From Chromatiales bacterium (GTDB lineage: Bacteria; Pseudomonadota; Gammaproteobacteria; Chromatiales; Chromatiaceae): a stretch of DNA of 5,768 nt. The notes beneath the pieces were generated by a model. The model saw only the letters and a list, made by a program, of their open reading frames with translations, ran no database searches and was not told the DNA's origin. The DNA lies in the NCBI GenBank assembly GCA_022360595.1, contig JAKSCN010000244.1, positions 1-5,768 of the forward strand, in the 5' to 3' direction. Position numbers and translations under genes: made by a program. Shown here in pieces: positions 1-5,768 of the stretch. Each line of letters starts with the position of its first letter. Within the stretch, counting starts at the first letter, position 1.

Positions 1-3000
1 ATCGGTCATCTCAACCAGCAGTTTGTTGCGCTGTTTTTCGGTCATGTCGCCGTTGGAGACCACCTGGCCGAGCAGGATTTGGATGTTGACCTCGTGGTCG
101 GAGCAGACCACGCCGGCAGAGTTGTCGATAGCATCGGTATAGATCAGGCCGCCACGCTGGGCATATTCGATACGGCCAAGTTGGGTGACCCCCAGGTTGC
201 CCCCTTCACCGACCACTTTGCAGCGTAGCTCTTTACCGTTGATGCGCAGCGTGTCGTTGGCCTTGTCGCCGACATCTTCGTTGGTCTCCGACTCGGCCTT
301 GATGTAGGTGCCAATGCCTCCATTCCAGAGTAGATCCACCGGCGCTTTCAGTAATGCGTTGATCAGTTCGGTAGGCGTCATGCGATCGGCTTTGGTGCCG
401 ATCATGCTTTTCACCTCTTCGCTTAGCGTGATCGATTTGGCGCTGCGGGAGTAGATGCCACCGCCCTTGGAGATCAATTTGCTGTCGTAGTCTCGCCAGG
501 TTGATCTCGACAGTTTGAAGAGCCGCTCACGTTCCTGAAATGAAGCCTCTGGGTCGGGATCGGGGTCAAGGAAAATGTGTAGATGGTTGAAGGCGCCAAC
601 CAGCTTGATATGGCGCGACAACAGCATGCCGTTGCCGAACACATCACCCGACATGTCACCGATACCAATAACGCGAAAATCGGTGGTTTGAATGTCGGTG
701 CCCAGCTCGCGAAAGTTGCGCTTGACAGACTCCCAGGCGCCACGTGCGGTGATGCCCATCTTCTTATGGTCATAGCCGTCCGATCCGCCCGAAGCGAAGG
801 CGTCGCCCAGCCAGAAGTTGTACTCATTGGCGATACCGTTGGCAATATCCGAGAAGGTGGCGGTGCCTTTGTCGGCGGCAATGACGAGATAGGGGTCATC
901 TTTATCGTGGCGGATGACCCGGTCCGGTGGCGCCACCTCTCCCGCCACCAGGTTATCGGTTAGATCGAGCATGCCGCGCAGGAAGGTTTCGTAGCAGCTC
1001 ACAACCTCTTTCATGACGACATCACGGTCGTTGTCCTTGGGCATCTGCTTGACGATGAAACCGCCCTTTGAACCGACAGGGACGATTACCGTATTCTTCA
1101 CCATCTGCGCCTTCATCAGACCCAGTACCTCGGTACGGAAGTCCTCCATGCGGTCTGACCAGCGCAAGCCGCCCCGCGCCACTTCGCCGCCACGCAGATG
1201 TACACCTTCGATTCGGGAGGAGAAGACGTAGATCTCAAACATCGGTTTCGGCAACGGCATCTCGTTGACCAGGCTGGGGTCTATCTTGAATGAGATGTAG
1301 CTCTTGCTCTTGCCTGACGCGTCGGTTTGATAGAAGTTGGTGCGTATGGTTGCCTGAATCAGATTGACGAAGTTGCGTAGAATTTTGTCTTGGTCGAGAC
1401 TGGCGACACTCTCCAGTTTCTCTTCGATCTTCTGCAGCTTCTTATCAAAGCTCTCCTGGCTGCGTCTCTTGTCGGGGCTAAAGCGCTGCTCAAAGAGCCC
1501 CACCAGACGACAGGCGATTGGAGCATTGTGCACCAGGCTGTCGATGATATAGGCGGTACTGTAGGGTGTTTTGATCTGCTTCAGGTATTGGCTATAGGCC
1601 CGGATAAGCACCACCTGTTTCCACGACAAGCCGCCGGCCAGAACCAGTTGATTGAAACCGTCGTTATCGGTCTCGCCCAGCCAGGTTTTTAGAAATGCTT
1701 CCTGGAAGAGTTGGTTGATCTCATCGGTCAGGTGCTCGAAGCCGGTGGCGTAACTCATGGAGAAGTCGTGCACCCAGATATCGCCGGATCTGTGGCGGAT
1801 ACGGTAGGGGCGCTCACCAAAAACACTCAGCCCCATGTTCTCCAAAATTGGGATCGCTTCAGAGAGGGGGACTGGGTGCCCGGCAGAGTAGAGGCGCAGG
1901 TGCACCCGGTTTTGCTGCTCCAGAATAGGGCGATAGAAGTTGAGCCCCAATAGCCCCGTGGTGCGTGCATTTTCGATGCGGGATATGTCTGTCGCGGCAG
2001 TACGTGGGTAGAAGTCCTCGCGGAAACCGCCGGGGAAAGCCTGGGAGTATTCGCGAAAGTAGCTGGCGGCGGTCGCTTCACCATACTGCTCGATCAGCGC
2101 CGATTTCAGCCCGTCCTGCCAAGTCATGGCGGCCTCGACGACACGCTGCTCCAACTCCTGGAAGTCAAACTCGATCTTCGCATCCAGTGGACAGTGAATA
2201 ATGAAGTGGATACGAGCGAGAATCGACTCGTTGAAAAAGGTGTTGAACTCCACTTCGGTGCCTTGCAGGGTCTCAACCAATACTTTCTGAAGACGTATTC
2301 TCAGTTCCCGGTTGAAGCGTTCTCTGGGTAGATAGATAAGGCAGTTATAGAAGCGGTTAAAGGCATCTTTAGAGATAAACAGCCGGGTGCGTTGACGCTC
2401 TTGCAAGCCAAGGATGCCCATGGATATTTCGCACAGTTCATCGACGGGCGTTTGAAACAGGGCGTCGCGAGGATAGGTGTCCAGGATGTTCTGCAGGGCT
2501 TTGCCTGAATGGCCGTAGTAGGGAAGCGCTGTGCCATCCATCACCTCTTTGACCTTCTTGCGCAGCAGCGGAATATCCCGTGGCGGGCTGCTGTAGGCTG
2601 CCGAGGTGAACAGGCCAAGAATACAGTGGAGACCGTTTACCTTGCCGTCACTGCCGTAGCGTTTCACCCCGATAAAGTCCATATAGGCGGGGCGATGAAC
2701 TTTTGATGTGCTGTTGCATTTTGTTATCACCAGATGGCCATCAAACTGGGTAAAGCGCTCGCCGAGCACCGGCACGGTTGCTTTGATTGTCTGGATAGCG
2801 TCACTGTTGTCTTTAAAGATGCCGAGAATATTCTCTTGGTTCAGAGCCAGCTCATTATTGCTATTCAGGTCGAATTCACAATAGGCGAGAAAGGTGAAGT
2901 GATCGTTGCAGATCCAGTCGATCAAGGCGTTGCTCTCTTGCAAATCGTCACTACTGATCTTGGCTTTGGCTGGAATATTGTTTGATCGAATGGCGACCGC

Positions 3001-3591
3001 CGTCTCTTTCATCTGAAGCCAGTCATGGTTGGCGTAACTGACTGCTTTGATGACGTCGTTGACCAGCTCTTCAATGGCGTGCAGTGCCTCGCTGGCGAGC
3101 TGTTTTTCAATCTGGAAACGGATCAATGATTCACTACGGGCGTCTTTGGCGCCGCTCTCCATGATCGCTTCCAGCCTGTTTTGTTTATCGCGTTTGGTGC
3201 CGACCACCGGATGAATGGTCAGATGAATGGTCAGGCCGATGCGGTTCAGGGCCATGGAGAGTGAGTCGACCAGAAAGGCCATATCGTTGGACACCACTTC
3301 AATAATGGTGTGGGCGCTTTGCCAGCCGTGCTCCTCAAAATTAGGGTTGTAGACGCGAATATGGCTCTCTCCGTCGCGCCACTCTTTCAGCAGTTGCCAA
3401 TGGGCAATGACCGCGCCCAACAGATCCGCGGGGTTCTCATCACTGAGGTCTTCTTCCGATATATGACGGTAATAGAGGTTTAATAACGCCTCGATCTGTT
3501 TGGTCTCTTCATCACCCGGTTTGGCCATTGGGTGGTTGGTGAAGTCTTCAAACAGTTGTTCTTTTAGTTGCCGGACTTTCTGACTATTCAT
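1..3591 (-). CDS. gdhB: NAD-specific glutamate dehydrogenase, large (GDH2-type), C-terminus cut by window edge
   Basis: The enzyme oxidatively deaminates L-glutamate with NAD+ to 2-oxoglutarate, ammonium and NADH. It is a cytoplasmic catabolic enzyme feeding glutamate carbon into the TCA cycle. The reading frame is open for 1197 codons from ATG at 3591 to base 1, with no stop. The family is about 1600 residues, so roughly 400 C-terminal residues lie outside. The first ~700 residues form the long regulatory N-terminal region (ACT-like and helical modules in known structures). The catalytic part starts near residue 750. It contains GGLRWSDR (807-814), then MEDFRTEVLGLMKAQ and VPVGSKGG with the putative catalytic Lys842, then MGITARGAWESVK, the dinucleotide-binding GIGDMSGDVFGNG (976-988), and DLLWNGGIGTY (near 1084). 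A Shine-Dalgarno lies 11 nt before the ATG. An in-frame TGA at 3645-3643, with no ATG/GTG/TTG in between, fixes this as the earliest start. Known homologues are allosterically controlled (arginine-activated in Pseudomonas aeruginosa); that is not visible here. Also named gdh2. Confidence 0.96.
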   Translation of the reverse strand, partial: MNSQKVRQLKEQLFEDFTNHPMAKPGDEETKQIEALLNLYYRHISEEDLSDENPADLLGAVIAHWQLLKEWRDGESHIRVYNPNFEEHGWQSAHTIIEVVSNDMAFLVDSLSMALNRIGLTIHLTIHPVVGTKRDKQNRLEAIMESGAKDARSESLIRFQIEKQLASEALHAIEELVNDVIKAVSYANHDWLQMKETAVAIRSNNIPAKAKISSDDLQESNALIDWICNDHFTFLAYCEFDLNSNNELALNQENILGIFKDNSDAIQTIKATVPVLGERFTQFDGHLVITKCNSTSKVHRPAYMDFIGVKRYGSDGKVNGLHCILGLFTSAAYSSPPRDIPLLRKKVKEVMDGTALPYYGHSGKALQNILDTYPRDALFQTPVDELCEISMGILGLQERQRTRLFISKDAFNRFYNCLIYLPRERFNRELRIRLQKVLVETLQGTEVEFNTFFNESILARIHFIIHCPLDAKIEFDFQELEQRVVEAAMTWQDGLKSALIEQYGEATAASYFREYSQAFPGGFREDFYPRTAATDISRIENARTTGLLGLNFYRPILEQQNRVHLRLYSAGHPVPLSEAIPILENMGLSVFGERPYRIRHRSGDIWVHDFSMSYATGFEHLTDEINQLFQEAFLKTWLGETDNDGFNQLVLAGGLSWKQVVLIRAYSQYLKQIKTPYSTAYIIDSLVHNAPIACRLVGLFEQRFSPDKRRSQESFDKKLQKIEEKLESVASLDQDKILRNFVNLIQATIRTNFYQTDASGKSKSYISFKIDPSLVNEMPLPKPMFEIYVFSSRIEGVHLRGGEVARGGLRWSDRMEDFRTEVLGLMKAQMVKNTVIVPVGSKGGFIVKQMPKDNDRDVVMKEVVSCYETFLRGMLDLTDNLVAGEVAPPDRVIRHDKDDPYLVIAADKGTATFSDIANGIANEYNFWLGDAFASGGSDGYDHKKMGITARGAWESVKRNFRELGTDIQTTDFRVIGIGDMSGDVFGNGMLLSRHIKLVGAFNHLHIFLDPDPDPEASFQERERLFKLSRSTWRDYDSKLISKGGGIYSRSAKSITLSEEVKSMIGTKADRMTPTELINALLKAPVDLLWNGGIGTYIKAESETNEDVGDKANDTLRINGKELRCKVVGEGGNLGVTQLGRIEYAQRGGLIYTDAIDNSAGVVCSDHEVNIQILLGQVVSNGDMTEKQRNKLLVEMTD

Positions 3592-3602
3592 ACAGTGCTC
3601 TA

Positions 3603-3608
3603 CCTTTG
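3603..3608 (-). promoter_or_regulatory. Ribosome binding site of glutamate dehydrogenase
   Basis: On the minus strand AAAGG (3607-3603), within ATCAAAGGTAGAG, precedes the ATG at 3591 by 11 nt. No other start codon exists in frame between it and the upstream stop, so this site supports the chosen start. The spacing is slightly long but acceptable. Confidence 0.6.
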
Positions 3609-3609
3609 A

Positions 3610-3627
3610 TGCACGCGAGTTGCACGC
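3610..3627. repeat. Direct repeat TGCACGC with 11-bp period in the dehydrogenase leader
   Basis: TGCACGC occurs at 3610-3616 and again at 3621-3627, separated by GAGT, so the two copies sit about one helical turn apart. The first copy begins directly upstream of the ribosome binding site of the dehydrogenase gene. The ends also read ATGC and GCAT, giving partial dyad symmetry. It could be a regulator binding site, but two 7-bp copies can arise by chance. Confidence 0.35.
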
Positions 3628-3681
3628 ATACTCAGTGTGTTCTCATTCAGCCTTTGATTGCGGAGAGGTGTTCCGCTGCAG

Positions 3682-3710
3682 ATTGACGCTATATGAATAA
3701 AAGTAGTCAA
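3682..3710 (-). promoter_or_regulatory. Weak candidate sigma-70 promoter for glutamate dehydrogenase
   Basis: On the minus strand TTGACT (3710-3705) matches the -35 consensus at five of six positions. It is followed 17 bp later by GTCAAT (3687-3682), which matches only the last three bases of TATAAT. The spacer is AT-rich. A start near 3675 would give a leader of about 84 nt. The two hexamers are also the arms of an inverted repeat (TTGAC, 18 bp, GTCAA), so this may be a protein binding site instead of, or as well as, a promoter. The poor -10 keeps confidence low. Confidence 0.22.
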
Positions 3711-3763
3711 GTATTGGACGATAATCCAGTGCCACTTTGAGGTTATCGCATACCGCCTGTTCT

Positions 3764-3790
3764 GCTTCCTATAGAAGGTATAGCGGAAGC
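3764..3790. repeat. Bulged inverted repeat (hairpin) after the antiporter gene
   Basis: On the plus strand the order is GCTTC, CTATA, loop GAAGG, TATAG, two unpaired bases CG, then GAAGC. This gives 10 base pairs in two blocks with a 2-nt bulge and a 5-nt loop. The first transcribed base is 44 bp beyond the antiporter stop codon. There is no run of T on either strand after the stem, so it is not a standard intrinsic terminator. It could be an mRNA 3'-end stabiliser, a processing site, or a copy of a dispersed palindromic (REP-like) element. The structure is seen directly; the role is inferred. Confidence 0.55.
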
Positions 3791-3833
3791 TTGGGGCAGA
3801 GCTTGACCCGGATGTTTTTGAGTTGGCTGAGCC

Positions 3834-5651
3834 CTAACCGGATGAACCATCAGACCCTAGCTGATCGCTGCTGTAGCTGAGCCCGATAACGTGCCAATCG
3901 CCATCGGGCTCGATGGCCGATTCACTGCAGAAAACCCGCAGGTGCTGTTTGGGGTCGACGGCAAAGAGTGGAATGAAGGTTTTGTCTGCTTCATTCATCA
4001 ACGTGTCGAAACCGAAGGTCTCGGAGAGCTTTGTGATGCGTATCTCCGCTCCCTGGCTGATGAGTGATGAGAGCTTGCTGAAGCTGTTGTCAGCGCCAAA
4101 CAGCGTACGTGGTCGGTAGTGTTCAGTGATGCGGTGCTTTTCCGAATCGTTATTCTCCAACGTGCTCTGCAGGGCATAGACTGATTCTGCACCGAATTCG
4201 GTGCGATAACGAATGGCGGCCAGCGCGTTGCGGCGAGGGTCGGGGGAGAGACCGAGCATGCGGCCGATCCCGATCAGATCGAGATGCCGGTCGGCGTGTT
4301 CCGAGACGGGGTTGCCATAGTAAGTGCTGAGCCCCTCCATGCGTGCTTTGCTGATGTTATCCCAGCTGTCATCGGCTAATAGTATAGTCAGATCAAACTG
4401 TTGCAGCGCTTTGGCGATGGCGCGGGCTATGGGGTTAGCGCCAATAATCAGCAGACCATTAGGGGCCGGCTCGGCCACCTCCAGGCGGCGCGCCAGCCAA
4501 CCGGCGGTAAGGCTTTGAAATACCACGGTGCCGATAATGATCGAGAAACTTAGCGGCACTAGCAGGGAGGCCTGCTCGATGCCGGCACTCTCCAGCTTCA
4601 GCGCAAATACCGCGGCAATGGCCGCGGCGACGATACCACGTGGTCCGATCCAGGCGATCAGTGCCCGTTCACGCCAGTTTAAATTTGAGCCCAGGGTGGA
4701 GAGCGCGACTTTAATCGGGCGGCCAATAAACTGCAGTACTGCAAATACGCCCACGGCGCCCCAGCCGAGAATGGCAAAGGAGGCGATATCGATACGCGCT
4801 GCCAGGATGATGAACAGGGCAGAGATCAATAGAATGGTGAGGCTCTCCTTGAAATCGAGAATATCCTTCACCGGCACACTGCGCATATTGGCCATCACAA
4901 TGCCCATCACTGTCACAGCCAGCAGTCCCGCCTCGTCGGCGAGGGCGTTGGAGACGACAAAGGCGATCAGCACTGTGTTGAGAACAAAGATATTGTGTAG
5001 ATACTCCGGCACCCAGTGGTGACGCAGGGCCAGCCCCAGTAGCCAGCCGGCCGCCAGCCCGATCACTGCTCCCACGCCGACGATATGACCAAACTCCAGT
5101 AACAGATTGCCGACGCTGAGATGTTGAGTAAGGATAAAATCGAAGACCAATACGGTAAACAGAGCACCGAGCGGATCGATCACAATCCCCTCCCAGCGCA
5201 GCACTTGGGCGATAGAGGCGTTGGGCCTTACGGTCCTGAGCATCGGTACAATGACCGTGGGGCCGGTGACTACCATCAAGGCGCCGAACAGAACGGCGAT
5301 AGGCCAGTCGAAATCGACCAAATAGTGGGCGGCCAGAGTGGCGGCTGTGGCGCTGATCAGTGAGCCCACTGTCACCAGCCGGTGCACTACGGTGCCTAGC
5401 CCTTGCAGCTCTGAGAATTTCAGTGTCAGGCTGCCCTCAAACAGAATCACCGCAACGGCCAGAGAGACAATGGGCACCAGCAGTTCACCGAAAAGCTGAT
5501 CGGGATCAAGAATACCCAGCCCCGGGCCAACCAGCATACCGGTGAGCAGCAGGGGAAGAATGGCCGGGATGCGCAGACGCCAGGCGATCCATTGACAGGC
5601 GAAGCCGAGTACGCCGATGGCGGCCAGGAGTAACGGGATTTCAGTGTGCAT
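3834..5651 (-). CDS. CPA1-family cation/proton antiporter (NhaP-like) with C-terminal TrkA-N/RCK-like domain
   Basis: This is an inner-membrane exchanger predicted to swap Na+ or K+ for H+, serving pH and cation homeostasis. It is complete at 605 residues. Residues 1-390 carry about 13 hydrophobic segments, at roughly 5-25, 29-47, 56-75, 92-112, 118-138, 158-175, 185-210, 220-238, 240-256, 269-286, 289-312, 328-350 and 361-386. Family landmarks are ILFEGSL (Glu72), VVTGPTVIVP (129-131 is TGP), RWEGIVIDPLGA (Glu154, Asp159) and WIGPRGI (Arg338). TGP and ID replace the usual TDP and ND, so the cation cannot be assigned. Residues 399-450 form a Rossmann-like fold with an atypical turn (GANPIARAIA) and acidic Asp427/Asp428 after strand 2. 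The section 460-495 and the end of the protein form a soluble tail. The ATG at 5651 is preceded in frame by TGA at 5660-5658, so no longer start is possible. The only Shine-Dalgarno candidate (AAGG, 5668-5665) is 13 nt away, which is long. I do not assign a symbol. Confidence 0.95.
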   Translation of the reverse strand: MHTEIPLLLAAIGVLGFACQWIAWRLRIPAILPLLLTGMLVGPGLGILDPDQLFGELLVPIVSLAVAVILFEGSLTLKFSELQGLGTVVHRLVTVGSLISATAATLAAHYLVDFDWPIAVLFGALMVVTGPTVIVPMLRTVRPNASIAQVLRWEGIVIDPLGALFTVLVFDFILTQHLSVGNLLLEFGHIVGVGAVIGLAAGWLLGLALRHHWVPEYLHNIFVLNTVLIAFVVSNALADEAGLLAVTVMGIVMANMRSVPVKDILDFKESLTILLISALFIILAARIDIASFAILGWGAVGVFAVLQFIGRPIKVALSTLGSNLNWRERALIAWIGPRGIVAAAIAAVFALKLESAGIEQASLLVPLSFSIIIGTVVFQSLTAGWLARRLEVAEPAPNGLLIIGANPIARAIAKALQQFDLTILLADDSWDNISKARMEGLSTYYGNPVSEHADRHLDLIGIGRMLGLSPDPRRNALAAIRYRTEFGAESVYALQSTLENNDSEKHRITEHYRPRTLFGADNSFSKLSSLISQGAEIRITKLSETFGFDTLMNEADKTFIPLFAVDPKQHLRVFCSESAIEPDGDWHVIGLSYSSDQLGSDGSSG

Positions 5652-5659
5652 TATTGATC

Positions 5660-5696
5660 AACGGCCTTGTTGTTTTTGTGTTGTGACTGGCCGGTT
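5660..5696 (-). promoter_or_regulatory. Imperfect inverted repeat covering the antiporter ribosome binding site
   Basis: In the minus-strand orientation AACCGGCC (5696-5689) can pair with GGCCGTT (5666-5660): seven pairs with one bulged C around a 22-nt loop made almost entirely of A and C. The downstream arm overlaps the only Shine-Dalgarno candidate (AAGG, 5668-5665). If transcribed whole, the hairpin could limit translation. If transcription begins near 5690, as the candidate promoter suggests, the upstream arm would be missing and the stem could not form. The two readings exclude each other. Confidence 0.3.
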
Positions 5697-5725
5697 ATTA
5701 TGCGGTGTGATGGTGGGAGAATCTA
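5697..5725 (-). promoter_or_regulatory. Weak candidate promoter for the antiporter
   Basis: On the minus strand CATAAT (5702-5697) matches the -10 consensus at five of six positions. With a 17-bp spacer the -35 would be TAGATT (5725-5720), which matches only three of six. Transcription would start near 5690, giving a leader of about 39 nt. The -35 would abut the possible insertion-sequence end. This is the best promoter-like match in the region but is weak. Confidence 0.28.
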
Positions 5726-5728
5726 CTA

Positions 5729-5768
5729 GGGCCTGTTGACACTAATTTGATCGTCACTGTTGAGCCTA
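5729..5768. mobile_element. Possible insertion-sequence terminus running off the right edge
   Basis: The plus strand from 5729 begins GGGCCTGTTGACAC and is preceded by CTA, so the boundary reads CTAG/GGCC. A terminus opening with GG and containing a CTGTTGACAC-like stretch beside a short CTAG or TAG target resembles ends of IS5-like elements, as I recall them. No transposase, second terminus or target duplication is in the window, so this is a suggestion from pattern only. Confidence 0.25.

Larger units (their letters stand above)
3592..3833. other. Intergenic region between antiporter and glutamate dehydrogenase genes
   Basis: These 242 bp lie between two co-oriented genes. I see no coding sequence with a plausible start, ribosome site and useful length, and no tRNA-like or other RNA gene. 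The region holds a bulged hairpin near the antiporter end, an AT-rich promoter-like stretch in the middle, and a short direct repeat next to the dehydrogenase ribosome binding site. Its length argues for a separate promoter for the dehydrogenase, though read-through from the antiporter is not excluded because no T-tract terminator is visible. Confidence 0.85.
5652..5768. other. Upstream region of the antiporter gene (edge of window)
   Basis: These 117 bp contain no supported gene. Read toward the antiporter they hold a possible insertion-sequence terminus at the outer end, a weak promoter-like -10, a C/A-rich unstructured stretch and the start-proximal sequence. The neighbouring gene on the right is outside the window, so its orientation is unknown. 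Confidence 0.7.

Noticed and set aside
474..963. Open frames of 141 and 126 codons overlapping the dehydrogenase catalytic domain
   Set aside because: Both overlap the frame that encodes the conserved catalytic and NAD-binding motifs, and neither has a recognisable motif or ribosome site.
1..3591. Possible frameshift or truncation of the dehydrogenase because it has no stop in the window
   Set aside because: The start, the GGLRWSDR, SKGG and GIGD motifs and the last codon are all in one frame; the missing stop is explained by the window edge.
3725..3745. A sigma-54-like promoter (minus strand TGGCAC followed by TGGATTATCG) upstream of the dehydrogenase
   Set aside because: The -24 GG element is present but the required GC of the -12 element is absent at the correct spacing (TC instead), so it fails the core requirement.
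3764..3790. Intrinsic terminator for the antiporter
   Set aside because: The stem is not GC-rich and no T-run follows on either strand.
4528..5022. A 164-codon open frame on the plus strand inside the antiporter gene
   Set aside because: It is antisense to a well-supported membrane protein and its translation is low-complexity (Ala, Ser, Arg, Thr, Ile) with no family motifs, as expected of a shadow frame.
5737..5742. TTGACA as a -35 box on the plus strand, reading off the right edge
   Set aside because: At the correct spacing the sequence is GTTGAG, which is not a -10 element, and there is no downstream gene in the window to support it.

Overview
The window holds two protein-coding genes, both on the minus strand, separated by 242 bp of non-coding DNA and followed at the right edge by 117 bp of upstream DNA. 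Base composition is moderately GC-rich. Both proteins have the family features of proteobacterial enzymes and transporters. A large NAD-dependent glutamate dehydrogenase together with a CPA1-type antiporter carrying a C-terminal nucleotide-binding domain fits a free-living or symbiotic gammaproteobacterium best. That placement is an inference from protein style, and I cannot name a genus.

Layout in the direction of transcription (right to left). Positions 5768-5652 are upstream DNA. They include a C/A-rich leader, a weak promoter-like -10 element, and a possible insertion-sequence terminus that runs off the window edge. Positions 5651-3834 encode a complete 605-residue cation/proton antiporter with about 13 membrane segments and a cytoplasmic Rossmann-like (TrkA-N/RCK-like) tail. 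Positions 3833-3592 are an intergenic region with a 27-nt bulged hairpin 44 bp past the antiporter stop, an AT-rich promoter-like segment with a TTGAC/GTCAA inverted repeat, and an 11-bp-period direct repeat just before the next ribosome binding site. Positions 3591-1 encode the first 1197 residues of a large (about 1600-residue class) NAD-specific glutamate dehydrogenase. It is uninterrupted and leaves the window before its C-terminal domain.

The genes are co-oriented, but the 242-bp gap and separate promoter-like signals suggest two transcription units rather than one operon. A functional link is possible but unproven. The dehydrogenase releases ammonium and makes NADH from glutamate. The antiporter exchanges a cation for protons and carries a domain of the kind that binds nucleotides such as NAD(H).

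Nothing here demonstrates a new biological system. The points most worth checking are the altered ion-site motifs of the antiporter (TGP for TDP, and ID for ND), a possible hairpin over its ribosome binding site, and the possible insertion-sequence end upstream of it.
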